A stretch of DNA of 9,950 nucleotides from assembly GCA_048615375.1 (NCBI GenBank), contig JBMCLJ010000054.1, positions 1-9,950 of the forward strand, given 5' to 3'. Both the position numbers and the translations under genes were made by a program. Position 1 is the first letter of the stretch, and each line of letters opens with the position of its first letter. Below the pieces are notes generated by a model. The model was not told the DNA's origin, did not search any database, and saw only the letters and a program-made list of their open reading frames with translations. Positions 1 to 6,345 of the stretch are shown one piece after another. This DNA is from JBMCLJ01 sp048615375 (GTDB taxonomy: Bacteria > Patescibacteriota > Dojkabacteria > JAOAGR01).

Positions 1-16
1 TTTGACTGGAACTACT

Positions 17-45
17 TTGACAAAAACAGCTTATAATACTATGAT
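17..45 (+). promoter_or_regulatory. Sigma-70-type promoter ahead of the acyltransferase gene
   Basis: A perfect -35 box TTGACA lies at 17-22 and a -10 box TATGAT (5 of 6) at 40-45, with the optimal 17-base spacing. Transcription should begin near 52, leaving an untranslated leader of about 100 bases. A second TTTGAC at 1-6 repeats the one at 16-21. A TATAAT at 32-37 is also present but sits only 9 bases from TTGACA, so it is unlikely to be the partner. A weaker extended -10 (TGGTATATA, 89-97) could be a secondary start. No stable hairpin or riboswitch was recognised in the leader. Confidence 0.65.
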
Positions 46-140
46 TAAATCTTAACACCCCAGGCTCGTAATGCGTAAGCACAGCAAGTGGTATATAATC
101 AATACGGTGGGAAGTTTTTTTAAGCCTGTTACGTAGGTGC

Positions 141-147
141 GGAGGAG
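141..147 (+). promoter_or_regulatory. Strong Shine-Dalgarno site deciding the start at 151
   Basis: GGAGGAG at 141-147 lies just before the ATG at 151; the GGAGG core ends 5 bases upstream. This is the best ribosome binding site in the window and supports that start. The next two genes and the VirB4 gene have no comparable site. Confidence 0.75.
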
Positions 148-150
148 TCA

Positions 151-1167
151 ATGGTATTACTTGAACAAGCAAATCAAATACTGGAAAAGATATCTATACT
201 TGACGGAAACATTACCCCGGTTTCCCTGCATGATTACCCCCTTTTTCAGCGTTTTTTCGATAAGGAAGAAAGACATACCCATGGAAACGCCTGGACCTAC
301 GTTACGCAAGGAGTGTATGGGCTGGGGCCACATAATCTGGGGTATAAATACTACGACGGAGAAAATTTATCAATTACTGGAGTATACCCAAAAGTAGATT
401 TTCCCGAACAGCTTGTTATGTACTGGATCCGTCCAATGGGTCCAAAAATTATGGACATTATCCTGGATAAGGCAGCACATGTAGTCCAAAAATTTGGCAT
501 ATTCACTTACGTTAAAAAAATATTCAAGGAAGAATTCGACTACCTGCGTACAAGAGGCTTCCATGATGTATCACATTTCCCCTGGCATGCAATCAGTCCA
601 CAGGAAGATGATACCTATCCAGAATTAATTTTTGAGGTAGCAGAAACTTGTAGAAGCTTACAAGAATCACCGAATCGCACCAGCATACGCCAGACAGCAA
701 AAAAAGCCACACAGCTTGCAAAAAAGAATGAAACAATATTCATTGAAGAGGAAGCCTATGATAATTACACTGCAGCATGGAATATAACTTTGTCATTTTT
801 CTCTATGGATTCAATAGTCAAATACAAGAAAAACCTTTCCAACCCAAATGACTATCACAATCCAATATTTAACAATCCTGCACGTACTACAAAGCTACTT
901 AGAACCCTTCATGTTGATAAAAAACCAAGTGGCTTTTACCTGTACGAGCAAAATACCCCTACCTACTCAAGCGCATACGCGTTACTCTCCCTGCGTGATG
1001 ATATAAGGGATGCGAATGAACTACTATTTACAGATTTATTCCACAGGGTATCGACCAAGTTTCTCAATCTTGGGGGCTCAGAAAACAAAGGCATACATCA
1101 CTTTAAATTAAAATTCAAAGTGGCTAAAACCCAGCAAATGTACTGGGCTACGAACTATTCCCGATAG
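151..1167 (+). CDS. DUF2156/FemAB-like GNAT-fold acyltransferase (putative)
   Basis: A 338-residue soluble protein with no signal peptide or membrane span. The main clue is near the C-terminus, residues 305-322: LNLGGSENKGIHHFKLKF. It closely resembles the final strand/helix signature of the DUF2156 (phosphatidylglycerol lysyltransferase C-terminal) and FemAB-like GNAT proteins, where it closes the acyl-donor pocket. Upstream, residues 261-280 (GFYLYE, then SSAYALL) fit the preceding core strands. The basic stretch around 176-193 (NRTSIRQTAKKATQLAKK) fits the helix that in this family carries the conserved K/R-rich R-x-x-x-K-x pattern. By family analogy it would transfer an aminoacyl or acyl group to a lipid, peptide or sugar; the substrate cannot be read here. 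It lacks the membrane flippase half of MprF. It is first in the apparent operon, with an excellent ribosome site. It could equally be an uncharacterised GNAT of another role. Confidence 0.55.
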   Translation: MVLLEQANQILEKISILDGNITPVSLHDYPLFQRFFDKEERHTHGNAWTYVTQGVYGLGPHNLGYKYYDGENLSITGVYPKVDFPEQLVMYWIRPMGPKIMDIILDKAAHVVQKFGIFTYVKKIFKEEFDYLRTRGFHDVSHFPWHAISPQEDDTYPELIFEVAETCRSLQESPNRTSIRQTAKKATQLAKKNETIFIEEEAYDNYTAAWNITLSFFSMDSIVKYKKNLSNPNDYHNPIFNNPARTTKLLRTLHVDKKPSGFYLYEQNTPTYSSAYALLSLRDDIRDANELLFTDLFHRVSTKFLNLGGSENKGIHHFKLKFKVAKTQQMYWATNYSR

Positions 1168-1229
1168 TCAACAGTCAGCCTGGGAACATAGGAAAGTTTA
1201 AAAATGTATAGACAGATTGGCACATTCAC

Positions 1230-2510
1230 ATGTTGAACTATTCACCGCCGCTGCGTATTCACACATTCATTTCCACTATGCTAGAATACCTCGTGAGTCT
1301 TTATACCAGTGTATACTGGACAAAGCGGGTAGCTGTGGCATTTGGAATAGTCTTGTTCATCTGTTCCGGATTCCAGATCTTCCGGGTTCTGAGCACCAGG
1401 TTTACCATTACCGATGAATTGCCTTTTGATTACAAACCAGAACTGGGTTTCGGGTATCTTGATCCACTTACCATTAACTCTCCTTATGAGTTGCCACCTG
1501 ATTTTTTTCCCTCAGAGTTTGAAAATATTACAATCAAAGGCAACTTTGATGCTGATAACGACTATCCTAATCAAAGAGTCAGAGCACCACTTGCAAATGT
1601 GTACAAAATCCTTGAGAGACCAATCGACCTTCAAACTACTGAAGTCCCCAAGACAATCGCTGAAAATTTTGGTTTTGACAAACGAGGCGGAATACAGGTA
1701 TCAGCTACAGTCCAAACCTGGGAAAAAAATAATCGGGAGCTGGAAATCAACGGTCAGTATTTACTCATAGATTACGCAAATAAAGAATTAGCTACTGCTC
1801 CGCTTAAAGGCAGTGATCCTGAGACAATCCAACATGAAATAACAGATATGCAGCAGGAGGCATTAGGATCCTATTTTTCTCGGACTTTACGAGATCTTGA
1901 GATAGAAACTGACTTCACCAACTACTCCTTTTCACTACATAATGTCGCCTATAACGAGGAAATTGAGGAGTTTGTGTTTCCTGAGAGCGAGACTGGTGGG
2001 GATTTCCTAATGATTCGAGCTATGCGAAACTACCCCAACCTTTTTAAAGAATTTGAACTCTACTCAACAAACGCAGTGTACCCTGGATATACGTTTACAA
2101 ATAACTATTTGATAGTACCCCGCTATATTCCTGAGCAGTCCACGTCTCTCGATACTATAGCCCAGCTCAGCTTGTACAACTGGCCTATTGACCAGACTAT
2201 CAGCGAAGAAAATACCAATGTTCAGACATACAATATCAAAACACCAAAAAAAGCCTACGATGAAGTACAAAAAAACAATAAATATCTAATGTCGCTCACA
2301 GACAAAGACTCGAATGCGCCAGTTAACGCCGAGAAACTGTCGGGTGTCAATTCACTGTCTTTGGTTAAAATTCGGCTCGAGAACTTCGAAGACATTGTAA
2401 ACATAGGGTATATCCAGCCAATTTATGTATTCATATTTGAAACAACAATCGATGGAAAATTGGCAGAGCTGGTCTATTACGTACCCGCAGTATTAAATAT
2501 AAGCGAGTAA
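1230..2510 (+). CDS. Single-pass membrane protein with large extracytoplasmic region, unknown function
   Basis: I do not recognise this 426-residue protein. A short basic N-terminus precedes one hydrophobic span at about residues 33-53 (VAVAFGIVLFICSGF core). The remaining 370 residues are polar and acidic, without further spans, so an N-in topology with an external C-terminal part is likely. The last 90 residues contain a TPKKAYDEVQ helix, then strands with the pattern L-x-Y/F-x-x-x-x-x-x-x-x-YIQPIYVF and a final YYVPAV. This resembles the 'YLQPvYvF...aYVPAi' ending of YycI/YycH-type and related extracytoplasmic bacterial domains, an analogy by eye only. There are only two cysteines-like positions at most near the span and none in the outer part, unlike the large surface protein downstream. 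The start is uncertain: neither ATG 1230 nor in-frame ATG 1278 (residue 17) has a Shine-Dalgarno site. The stop sits 4 bases before the next gene. Confidence 0.6.
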   Translation: MLNYSPPLRIHTFISTMLEYLVSLYTSVYWTKRVAVAFGIVLFICSGFQIFRVLSTRFTITDELPFDYKPELGFGYLDPLTINSPYELPPDFFPSEFENITIKGNFDADNDYPNQRVRAPLANVYKILERPIDLQTTEVPKTIAENFGFDKRGGIQVSATVQTWEKNNRELEINGQYLLIDYANKELATAPLKGSDPETIQHEITDMQQEALGSYFSRTLRDLEIETDFTNYSFSLHNVAYNEEIEEFVFPESETGGDFLMIRAMRNYPNLFKEFELYSTNAVYPGYTFTNNYLIVPRYIPEQSTSLDTIAQLSLYNWPIDQTISEENTNVQTYNIKTPKKAYDEVQKNNKYLMSLTDKDSNAPVNAEKLSGVNSLSLVKIRLENFEDIVNIGYIQPIYVFIFETTIDGKLAELVYYVPAVLNISE

Positions 2511-2514
2511 AACT

Positions 2515-2784
2515 ATGAACAACGAATATAAAATTAATCAGATACTTAACGCGGTTAAATTTACTGTTCCCGATAAGAAGGCATTTGAAGCAGATATAGA
2601 GCATACCCTTGAAATGTTTGAAGATATCCAGTCAGTTGATACCTCAGGCATCAAACCTGGACTAGGTAAAAAGAAAATAGGCATCCAGGACTTACGGGAA
2701 GATATATCCAGACCATGGGAATTCCGGAAAGAGATGCGAGGTAAATATTTCCGGGTTCCAACTGTTTCAAAAAAAGAGTCGTGA
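2515..2784 (+). CDS. gatC: GatC-like subunit of Asp-tRNA(Asn)/Glu-tRNA(Gln) amidotransferase
   Basis: An 89-residue protein matching GatC in length (usually about 95) and layout. An N-terminal helix is followed by a second helix (residues 24-40, FEADIEHTLEMFEDIQ), then the VDTSGIKP turn (41-48), the LREDISRP segment (60-67) and the terminal FRVPTVS (79-85), equivalent to the family's F-x-VP-x-V end. GatC clamps GatA and GatB together in the complex that converts mischarged Glu-tRNA(Gln) or Asp-tRNA(Asn) in the cytoplasm. The stretch between IKP and LRED is shortened and lacks the usual 'P-T-x-x-V-x-P' wording, so the protein is divergent. Neither gatA nor gatB is in the window. It starts 4 bases after the preceding stop and has no Shine-Dalgarno site, so translational coupling is likely. 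It ends in TGA. Confidence 0.75.
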   Translation: MNNEYKINQILNAVKFTVPDKKAFEADIEHTLEMFEDIQSVDTSGIKPGLGKKKIGIQDLREDISRPWEFRKEMRGKYFRVPTVSKKES

Positions 2785-2815
2785 AAATCAGGGATTAGAA
2801 TTAGACATGCTAAAA

Positions 2816-2822
2816 AGGTGAT
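2816..2822 (+). promoter_or_regulatory. Shine-Dalgarno site of the glycosyltransferase gene
   Basis: AGGTGAT at 2816-2822 is fully complementary to the anti-Shine-Dalgarno end of 16S rRNA (ATCACCT). It ends 6 bases before the ATG at 2829 and fixes that start. It lies in the 44-base gap after gatC, in which no promoter or terminator is evident. Confidence 0.7.
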
Positions 2823-2828
2823 TCACAC

Positions 2829-3917
2829 ATGCAAAAAATACTTATTGTTACATGTAAGAAATTAGGAGCTGGGCATTACAGCGCAGCGCTTGCTATCGAA
2901 AAATACCTGGCTAAAAAGGAGCATATCAAAGTATATTTTTATGACTGGGAATTTATAGCGGGTCCATTATACGAGTTCCTTCTCAAAAAATTTCCAAAAG
3001 TATGGAAGCATGCCTATAACTTATTTGATACAGAGGCCTACGCAGAATTCTCTAAAGGGTTTGAGAACAATCTGTTTCAAAAAAAAGTAGGAAAATATTT
3101 AAACGCGTTTGATAAAATCATTTTAACTGTACCGAGCGCACATTATATCGGCTACAATGATAAGCTCGCTCATAAAACCTACGTACTTATCACAGACTAT
3201 GGAAAAATACCTATTGCCTGGACTTTATATACCCCGCATACGTTTTTTGTGACCGATCCATATACGCGAAGCCTGCTGGAGCGCTCAAACCGTTATGCTG
3301 ATGCGCAGATTCATGTTAGCGGTATTCCTGTGAGCAGAACTACAAAAGATCTTGCACTACAGTCAAAACACGCCATACGGCAGGAGCTGGGCATAGTGAC
3401 CACTCGGTTTTATACTATTGTTGGGGGTGGAGTTGGTGATAAAGGACTTATCAAGGTATTCAAAAAGCTCATTAACCTGCCACAGGAACAAGTCGAGAAC
3501 ACTGGATTTATGGTAGTATGTGGCAGGAATAAAAAACTGTACGAAGCCTTCAATCGCCTGATCAATACGAGAGGACTACAGACAGTTAAGATAACTGGAT
3601 TTATTGATAACAACCTGCTCCTAAAGTATTTCCGGGCCAGTGATATGGTAATCACAAAACCAGGTGGGATCACCCTTACCGAACTTATTAATCTTCAGAC
3701 ACCAATCGCAGTCCCTTTCGCGCACCCCCAGGAATATGGCAATAGAAATTTTGTAATCAAACATAAAATCGGTGTTGTCAATGAAAATATTGATGACTTT
3801 TTTGACCTTGTACTCGGCCAAAGCTCTGACGAACTCAAGGCATATGAGCGCAATATGCGAGAGATTGCACAGTACAATAGTGCAGAAGTGATTGCTGAAA
3901 CAGTAATTTCAGGCTAG
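2829..3917 (+). CDS. GT28-family MGDG-synthase/UgtP-like glycolipid glycosyltransferase
   Basis: A 362-residue two-domain GT-B glycosyltransferase. The N-terminal acceptor domain opens with a strand and the GAGHYSAALAI loop (residues 13-23), the counterpart of the GGGH-x-SAA motif of monogalactosyldiacylglycerol synthases and UgtP, with the conserved His at 16. Further landmarks are ITDYGKIPIAW (121-131), SGIPVS (164-169), the glycine-rich VGGGVGDKG (198-206) opening the nucleotide-sugar domain, VVCGRNKKL (229-237), TGFIDN (256-261), SDMVITKPGGITLTE (271-285), and HPQEYGN (299-305), which parallels the GQE-x-x-N donor-site motif. Family knowledge predicts transfer of glucose or galactose from a UDP-sugar to diacylglycerol at the inner face of the membrane. 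Length and motifs are complete, with no sign of damage. MurG shares the fold but lacks the N-terminal GGH-SAA wording seen here. It ends 18 bases from the convergent VirB4 gene. Acceptor and sugar identity are inference. Confidence 0.8.
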   Translation: MQKILIVTCKKLGAGHYSAALAIEKYLAKKEHIKVYFYDWEFIAGPLYEFLLKKFPKVWKHAYNLFDTEAYAEFSKGFENNLFQKKVGKYLNAFDKIILTVPSAHYIGYNDKLAHKTYVLITDYGKIPIAWTLYTPHTFFVTDPYTRSLLERSNRYADAQIHVSGIPVSRTTKDLALQSKHAIRQELGIVTTRFYTIVGGGVGDKGLIKVFKKLINLPQEQVENTGFMVVCGRNKKLYEAFNRLINTRGLQTVKITGFIDNNLLLKYFRASDMVITKPGGITLTELINLQTPIAVPFAHPQEYGNRNFVIKHKIGVVNENIDDFFDLVLGQSSDELKAYERNMREIAQYNSAEVIAETVISG

Positions 3918-3935
3918 TCACCACGACCTTTTGAT

Positions 3936-6236
3936 TTACAACTTACCTTCACGTTTTAATTTTTCTATTTCTATTGGGTTTGTCGTAACGAGCGTGTGCT
4001 CAGATGGTGAAGCTTTAACATGTATGGAAACATGATTATTCCCCGCGAAAAATAATCCATTACCTGGAGGGACTGACAGTAGATACGCTTTTTCTCCTTC
4101 AGAGAGATTGAATGTACTTCCCAGATTTCCAACCGCTGCTGATGACTGTCGAAAAAGTACTTGAATCGCGGAGTTGGTAACGATCGCCCTACCGTAATCG
4201 GTACTAAGAAAGTCCTGAACATCTTGAATTATTGTCGTAAGGCCAAGGTAGTATTTGCGAGCCCGTTTCGCGATAGAGTTAATAAACAACGCCGAGTCCG
4301 GATACTTCATCAGCAACCAGGCTTCGTCAATCGCAAGAATTCTACGTTTTTTTTCACGTTTGATTCGAGTCCAGATATAATCGATCATTAAATACATCGC
4401 CAACGGTCGCAATTCCTCTGACAAATCACGAATCGAGAACACGGTAAGCGAGTTGTTAATTTCAATATTTGTTCTTTTATCAAAGATACCTGCTGCTGCT
4501 CCGACAAGAAAGCGTTCCAGCCGCATAGCCATTTCATGAGCCTCCCGATCTTCCATCGCTCTCAGAACTTTATATAAGTCCTCAATTCTGGGCGGGTCAT
4601 TCACGAAGGTCGCAGGGTCGTTAGTGACACCCTTTTCCCGGTACGCCATTCGTACTGCTCTATCCAGTATAGCTGTCTCCCTTGTACCAAGTGTACCAAA
4701 AAGGATTTTAAAAAAACCTTGTAATGACAACTCTTTCAGCCGAAGCTCATCCTCTCTACTATCCGCGCCTGCAGGAAGCTCAAAAGGATTTAACTTGCTC
4801 TTACCATCCTGCGAAAAACTGATATACGATCCTCCTAACGTTCTGCAGAGATCTTCATATTCATTTTCAGGGTCAATCACGATACATTCAGTACCGGTCA
4901 TAAGAGAGCGAATAATTTCCAGCTTTACGAAATAGCTTTTACCACCTCCTGAAGATGCAAGTACAAGCATATTTGCATTAGGCATCGAAAAACGGTCAAA
5001 AACAATAAGCCCACGATTATACGTATTAATCCCATATAAAACTCCTTTCTCCTGCGACAAGTCAGAAGAGGTAAATGGAAATGTCATAGCAATAGAAGTG
5101 GTGTCCATATTCCTGGTCTGGCGAACTCTGTCATATCCGTAAGGCAAGGTAGACTTGAATGCATTCTCCATCTTCAGGGTAGGAACTTTCGAGGTCATTT
5201 CTTTAGAGCTGAGATCAGAAACGACTACAGAAGTCATATTATTGAGTTTCTCTATACTCTTGGCCTTGATCGTGATGTACAGCGCGAAATGAAAATACTT
5301 TTCTGTTCCTGCTGCAAGGGCATCCTGTTGTCTCAAAGCGTCCTGAAGTGCAACTTTTTGTTTTGCATTGGGTACTTTTCCAGCTTCTAAATCCATATTG
5401 AGCGCGGCCTCCAATTCTGCTATCTTGCGGCGTATCTTATCGATAATCTCATTTGTATCGATTGGATAGTAGTACATAGAGATATCTATTGGTTCCTCAT
5501 AGTTAATGAGACTTTCCAGCATACCCGGACTTGCTTTTTTATAGTCAATAACAAATATGGTACGGACATATGTATCATTAATTTTAATATCATTAAAATC
5601 TACTTCTAAAGCAGAAGGAGCGATCTTATCCTGTACAGATATTTCTTCAATACTGAGAAGTTCCCTGGTGGTATTAAATACCAGAGGTTGTGCCGGTACC
5701 TGGTGTGTTTGTATTTGCTCATGTGGCTGGTATTGTAATGCTGGCTGTTGGAGCACAGCCTGGGTCATAGGCTGTGAAGCGTCAGGAGTTCCGGATTGGA
5801 TTCCGGATTCGGTTTGTAGATGAGATGGTTGTTGCTGAGAATTTCCAGGGGGTTGGTTTGCGGGCGCATGCGGCCGAGTATGCTCATTTTCTTTATTATC
5901 AACGCCAAAAATTTTTTCATACAACTTGTCTACAAATTTTTCATAGACTCCTTTTTTCTTCGTGCCTGAGGAATGTTTTTGCTGGTTCCCGTTACTTTGT
6001 AATTGACTCACCGCTTCTTTCTGCTGGTCATTTTTACTGTACAACTGGTTTTTGCGTTCCATCACCTTATCGAAGCTGAGTAACTGATCGAGGTTCGTTG
6101 GATCATTGTAATTGATATTCTGCCCATCAATAACTAACTGATTACCCTGATATTTTTGATTCGAGTTCTGGAGAGCCGCCGATCCGTATGTTTGATGTGC
6201 ACCGGAACCCATATTCTGTTGCTGATTAGAATTCAT
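3936..6236 (-). CDS. virB4: VirB4-like type IV secretion/conjugation ATPase
   Basis: A 766-residue protein of VirB4/TrbE/TraC type. Residues 1-190 form a Q/N/P-rich, probably disordered extension. Residues 205-345 match the N-terminal mixed domain preceding the motor, including a helical E/K/A-rich stretch at 262-310. The ATPase follows: Walker A ASSGGGKSYF (427-436, Lys433), ECIVIDPENEYEDL (450-463), a LNPFE motif (482-486), Walker B RRILAIDEAWLLM (631-643, Asp637, Glu638), and the TTIIQDVQDF motif (667-676) with the sensor-type Gln671. All catalytic landmarks are present, so it should be active; the first Walker A glycine is alanine. VirB4 powers substrate transfer or pilus dynamics at the inner membrane. 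No VirB6, PrgI-like, VirD4 or relaxase gene lies in this window. The start at 6236 has no Shine-Dalgarno site; ATG at 6212 (residue 9) is an alternative. Confidence 0.85.
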   Translation of the reverse strand: MNSNQQQNMGSGAHQTYGSAALQNSNQKYQGNQLVIDGQNINYNDPTNLDQLLSFDKVMERKNQLYSKNDQQKEAVSQLQSNGNQQKHSSGTKKKGVYEKFVDKLYEKIFGVDNKENEHTRPHAPANQPPGNSQQQPSHLQTESGIQSGTPDASQPMTQAVLQQPALQYQPHEQIQTHQVPAQPLVFNTTRELLSIEEISVQDKIAPSALEVDFNDIKINDTYVRTIFVIDYKKASPGMLESLINYEEPIDISMYYYPIDTNEIIDKIRRKIAELEAALNMDLEAGKVPNAKQKVALQDALRQQDALAAGTEKYFHFALYITIKAKSIEKLNNMTSVVVSDLSSKEMTSKVPTLKMENAFKSTLPYGYDRVRQTRNMDTTSIAMTFPFTSSDLSQEKGVLYGINTYNRGLIVFDRFSMPNANMLVLASSGGGKSYFVKLEIIRSLMTGTECIVIDPENEYEDLCRTLGGSYISFSQDGKSKLNPFELPAGADSREDELRLKELSLQGFFKILFGTLGTRETAILDRAVRMAYREKGVTNDPATFVNDPPRIEDLYKVLRAMEDREAHEMAMRLERFLVGAAAGIFDKRTNIEINNSLTVFSIRDLSEELRPLAMYLMIDYIWTRIKREKKRRILAIDEAWLLMKYPDSALFINSIAKRARKYYLGLTTIIQDVQDFLSTDYGRAIVTNSAIQVLFRQSSAAVGNLGSTFNLSEGEKAYLLSVPPGNGLFFAGNNHVSIHVKASPSEHTLVTTNPIEIEKLKREGKL
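5667..6236 (-). other. Q/N-rich low-complexity N-terminal extension of the VirB4-like protein
   Basis: By hand count, residues 1-190 hold 33 Gln and 19 Asn (52 of 190), plus many Pro, Ser and His, with one short charged segment at about 94-112 (a KKKGVYEKFVDKLYEKIFG-type amphipathic helix). Typical VirB4 proteins start near the equivalent of residue 190-200. The region has the look of an intrinsically disordered tail with one embedded binding helix. It contains no stop codon or sign of misread frame. Confidence 0.8.
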
Positions 6237-6345
6237 AAATAATTATCTATTGTGTATGTATGATAGGTTTAAAGTAAACGAAATTCAAATAAGCAATACT
6301 ATTGACAGAGACATTAAAATCTTTAAGCTGTACTGTTCTAATATC
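6237..6345. promoter_or_regulatory. Divergent start region between virB4 and the surface-protein gene
   Basis: This 109-base AT-rich gap (if the surface protein starts at 6346) must drive both divergent genes. On the - strand a convincing promoter is visible and listed separately. On the + strand a perfect TTGACA at 6302-6307 is present, but no good -10 box lies 16-18 bases downstream; TAAAAT (6315-6320) and TATGAT (6259-6264) are isolated -10-like boxes. No clear operator palindrome was found. Confidence 0.4.
6260..6288 (-). promoter_or_regulatory. Candidate promoter for virB4
   Basis: Read on the - strand, TTGAAT (6288-6283, 4 of 6 to the -35 consensus) and TATCAT (6265-6260, 5 of 6 to the -10) are separated by exactly 17 bases. 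Transcription would start near 6253, giving a leader of only about 16 bases before the ATG at 6236. Such a short leader fits the absence of a Shine-Dalgarno site. Confidence 0.45.

Noticed and set aside
102..121. Possible intrinsic terminator ending in seven T
   Set aside because: The only nearby stem is 4 base pairs (GTAT/ATAC) with an AT-rich loop, and it lies too far from the T-run; it would also stop the operon's own leader.
1183..1212. Possible internal promoter (GGAACA-18-TATAGA)
   Set aside because: The -35 box matches only 3 of 6 bases; insufficient to claim a separate promoter for the membrane-protein gene.
2782..2784. TGA read as glycine (recoded genetic code of some CPR lineages)
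   Set aside because: TGA ends the GatC-like protein right after its conserved C-terminal motif, and no other gene needs TGA readthrough.
3918..3935. Bidirectional terminator between the convergent genes
   Set aside because: The 18-base gap has no inverted repeat.
5557..5823. Cys/Trp-rich 88-codon frame on the + strand
   Set aside because: Antisense of the Q-rich virB4 extension; CAG/CAA repeats read backwards give Cys, Trp and Leu codons.
6302..6307. Perfect TTGACA as -35 box for the surface-protein gene
   Set aside because: No -10-like hexamer lies at 16-18 bases downstream, so it may be chance.
6250..6345. N-terminal 32 residues if the surface protein starts at ATG 6250
   Set aside because: They form a charged stretch ahead of a typical signal anchor, leave 13 bases to the divergent virB4 start and overlap its likely promoter; kept only as an alternative start.
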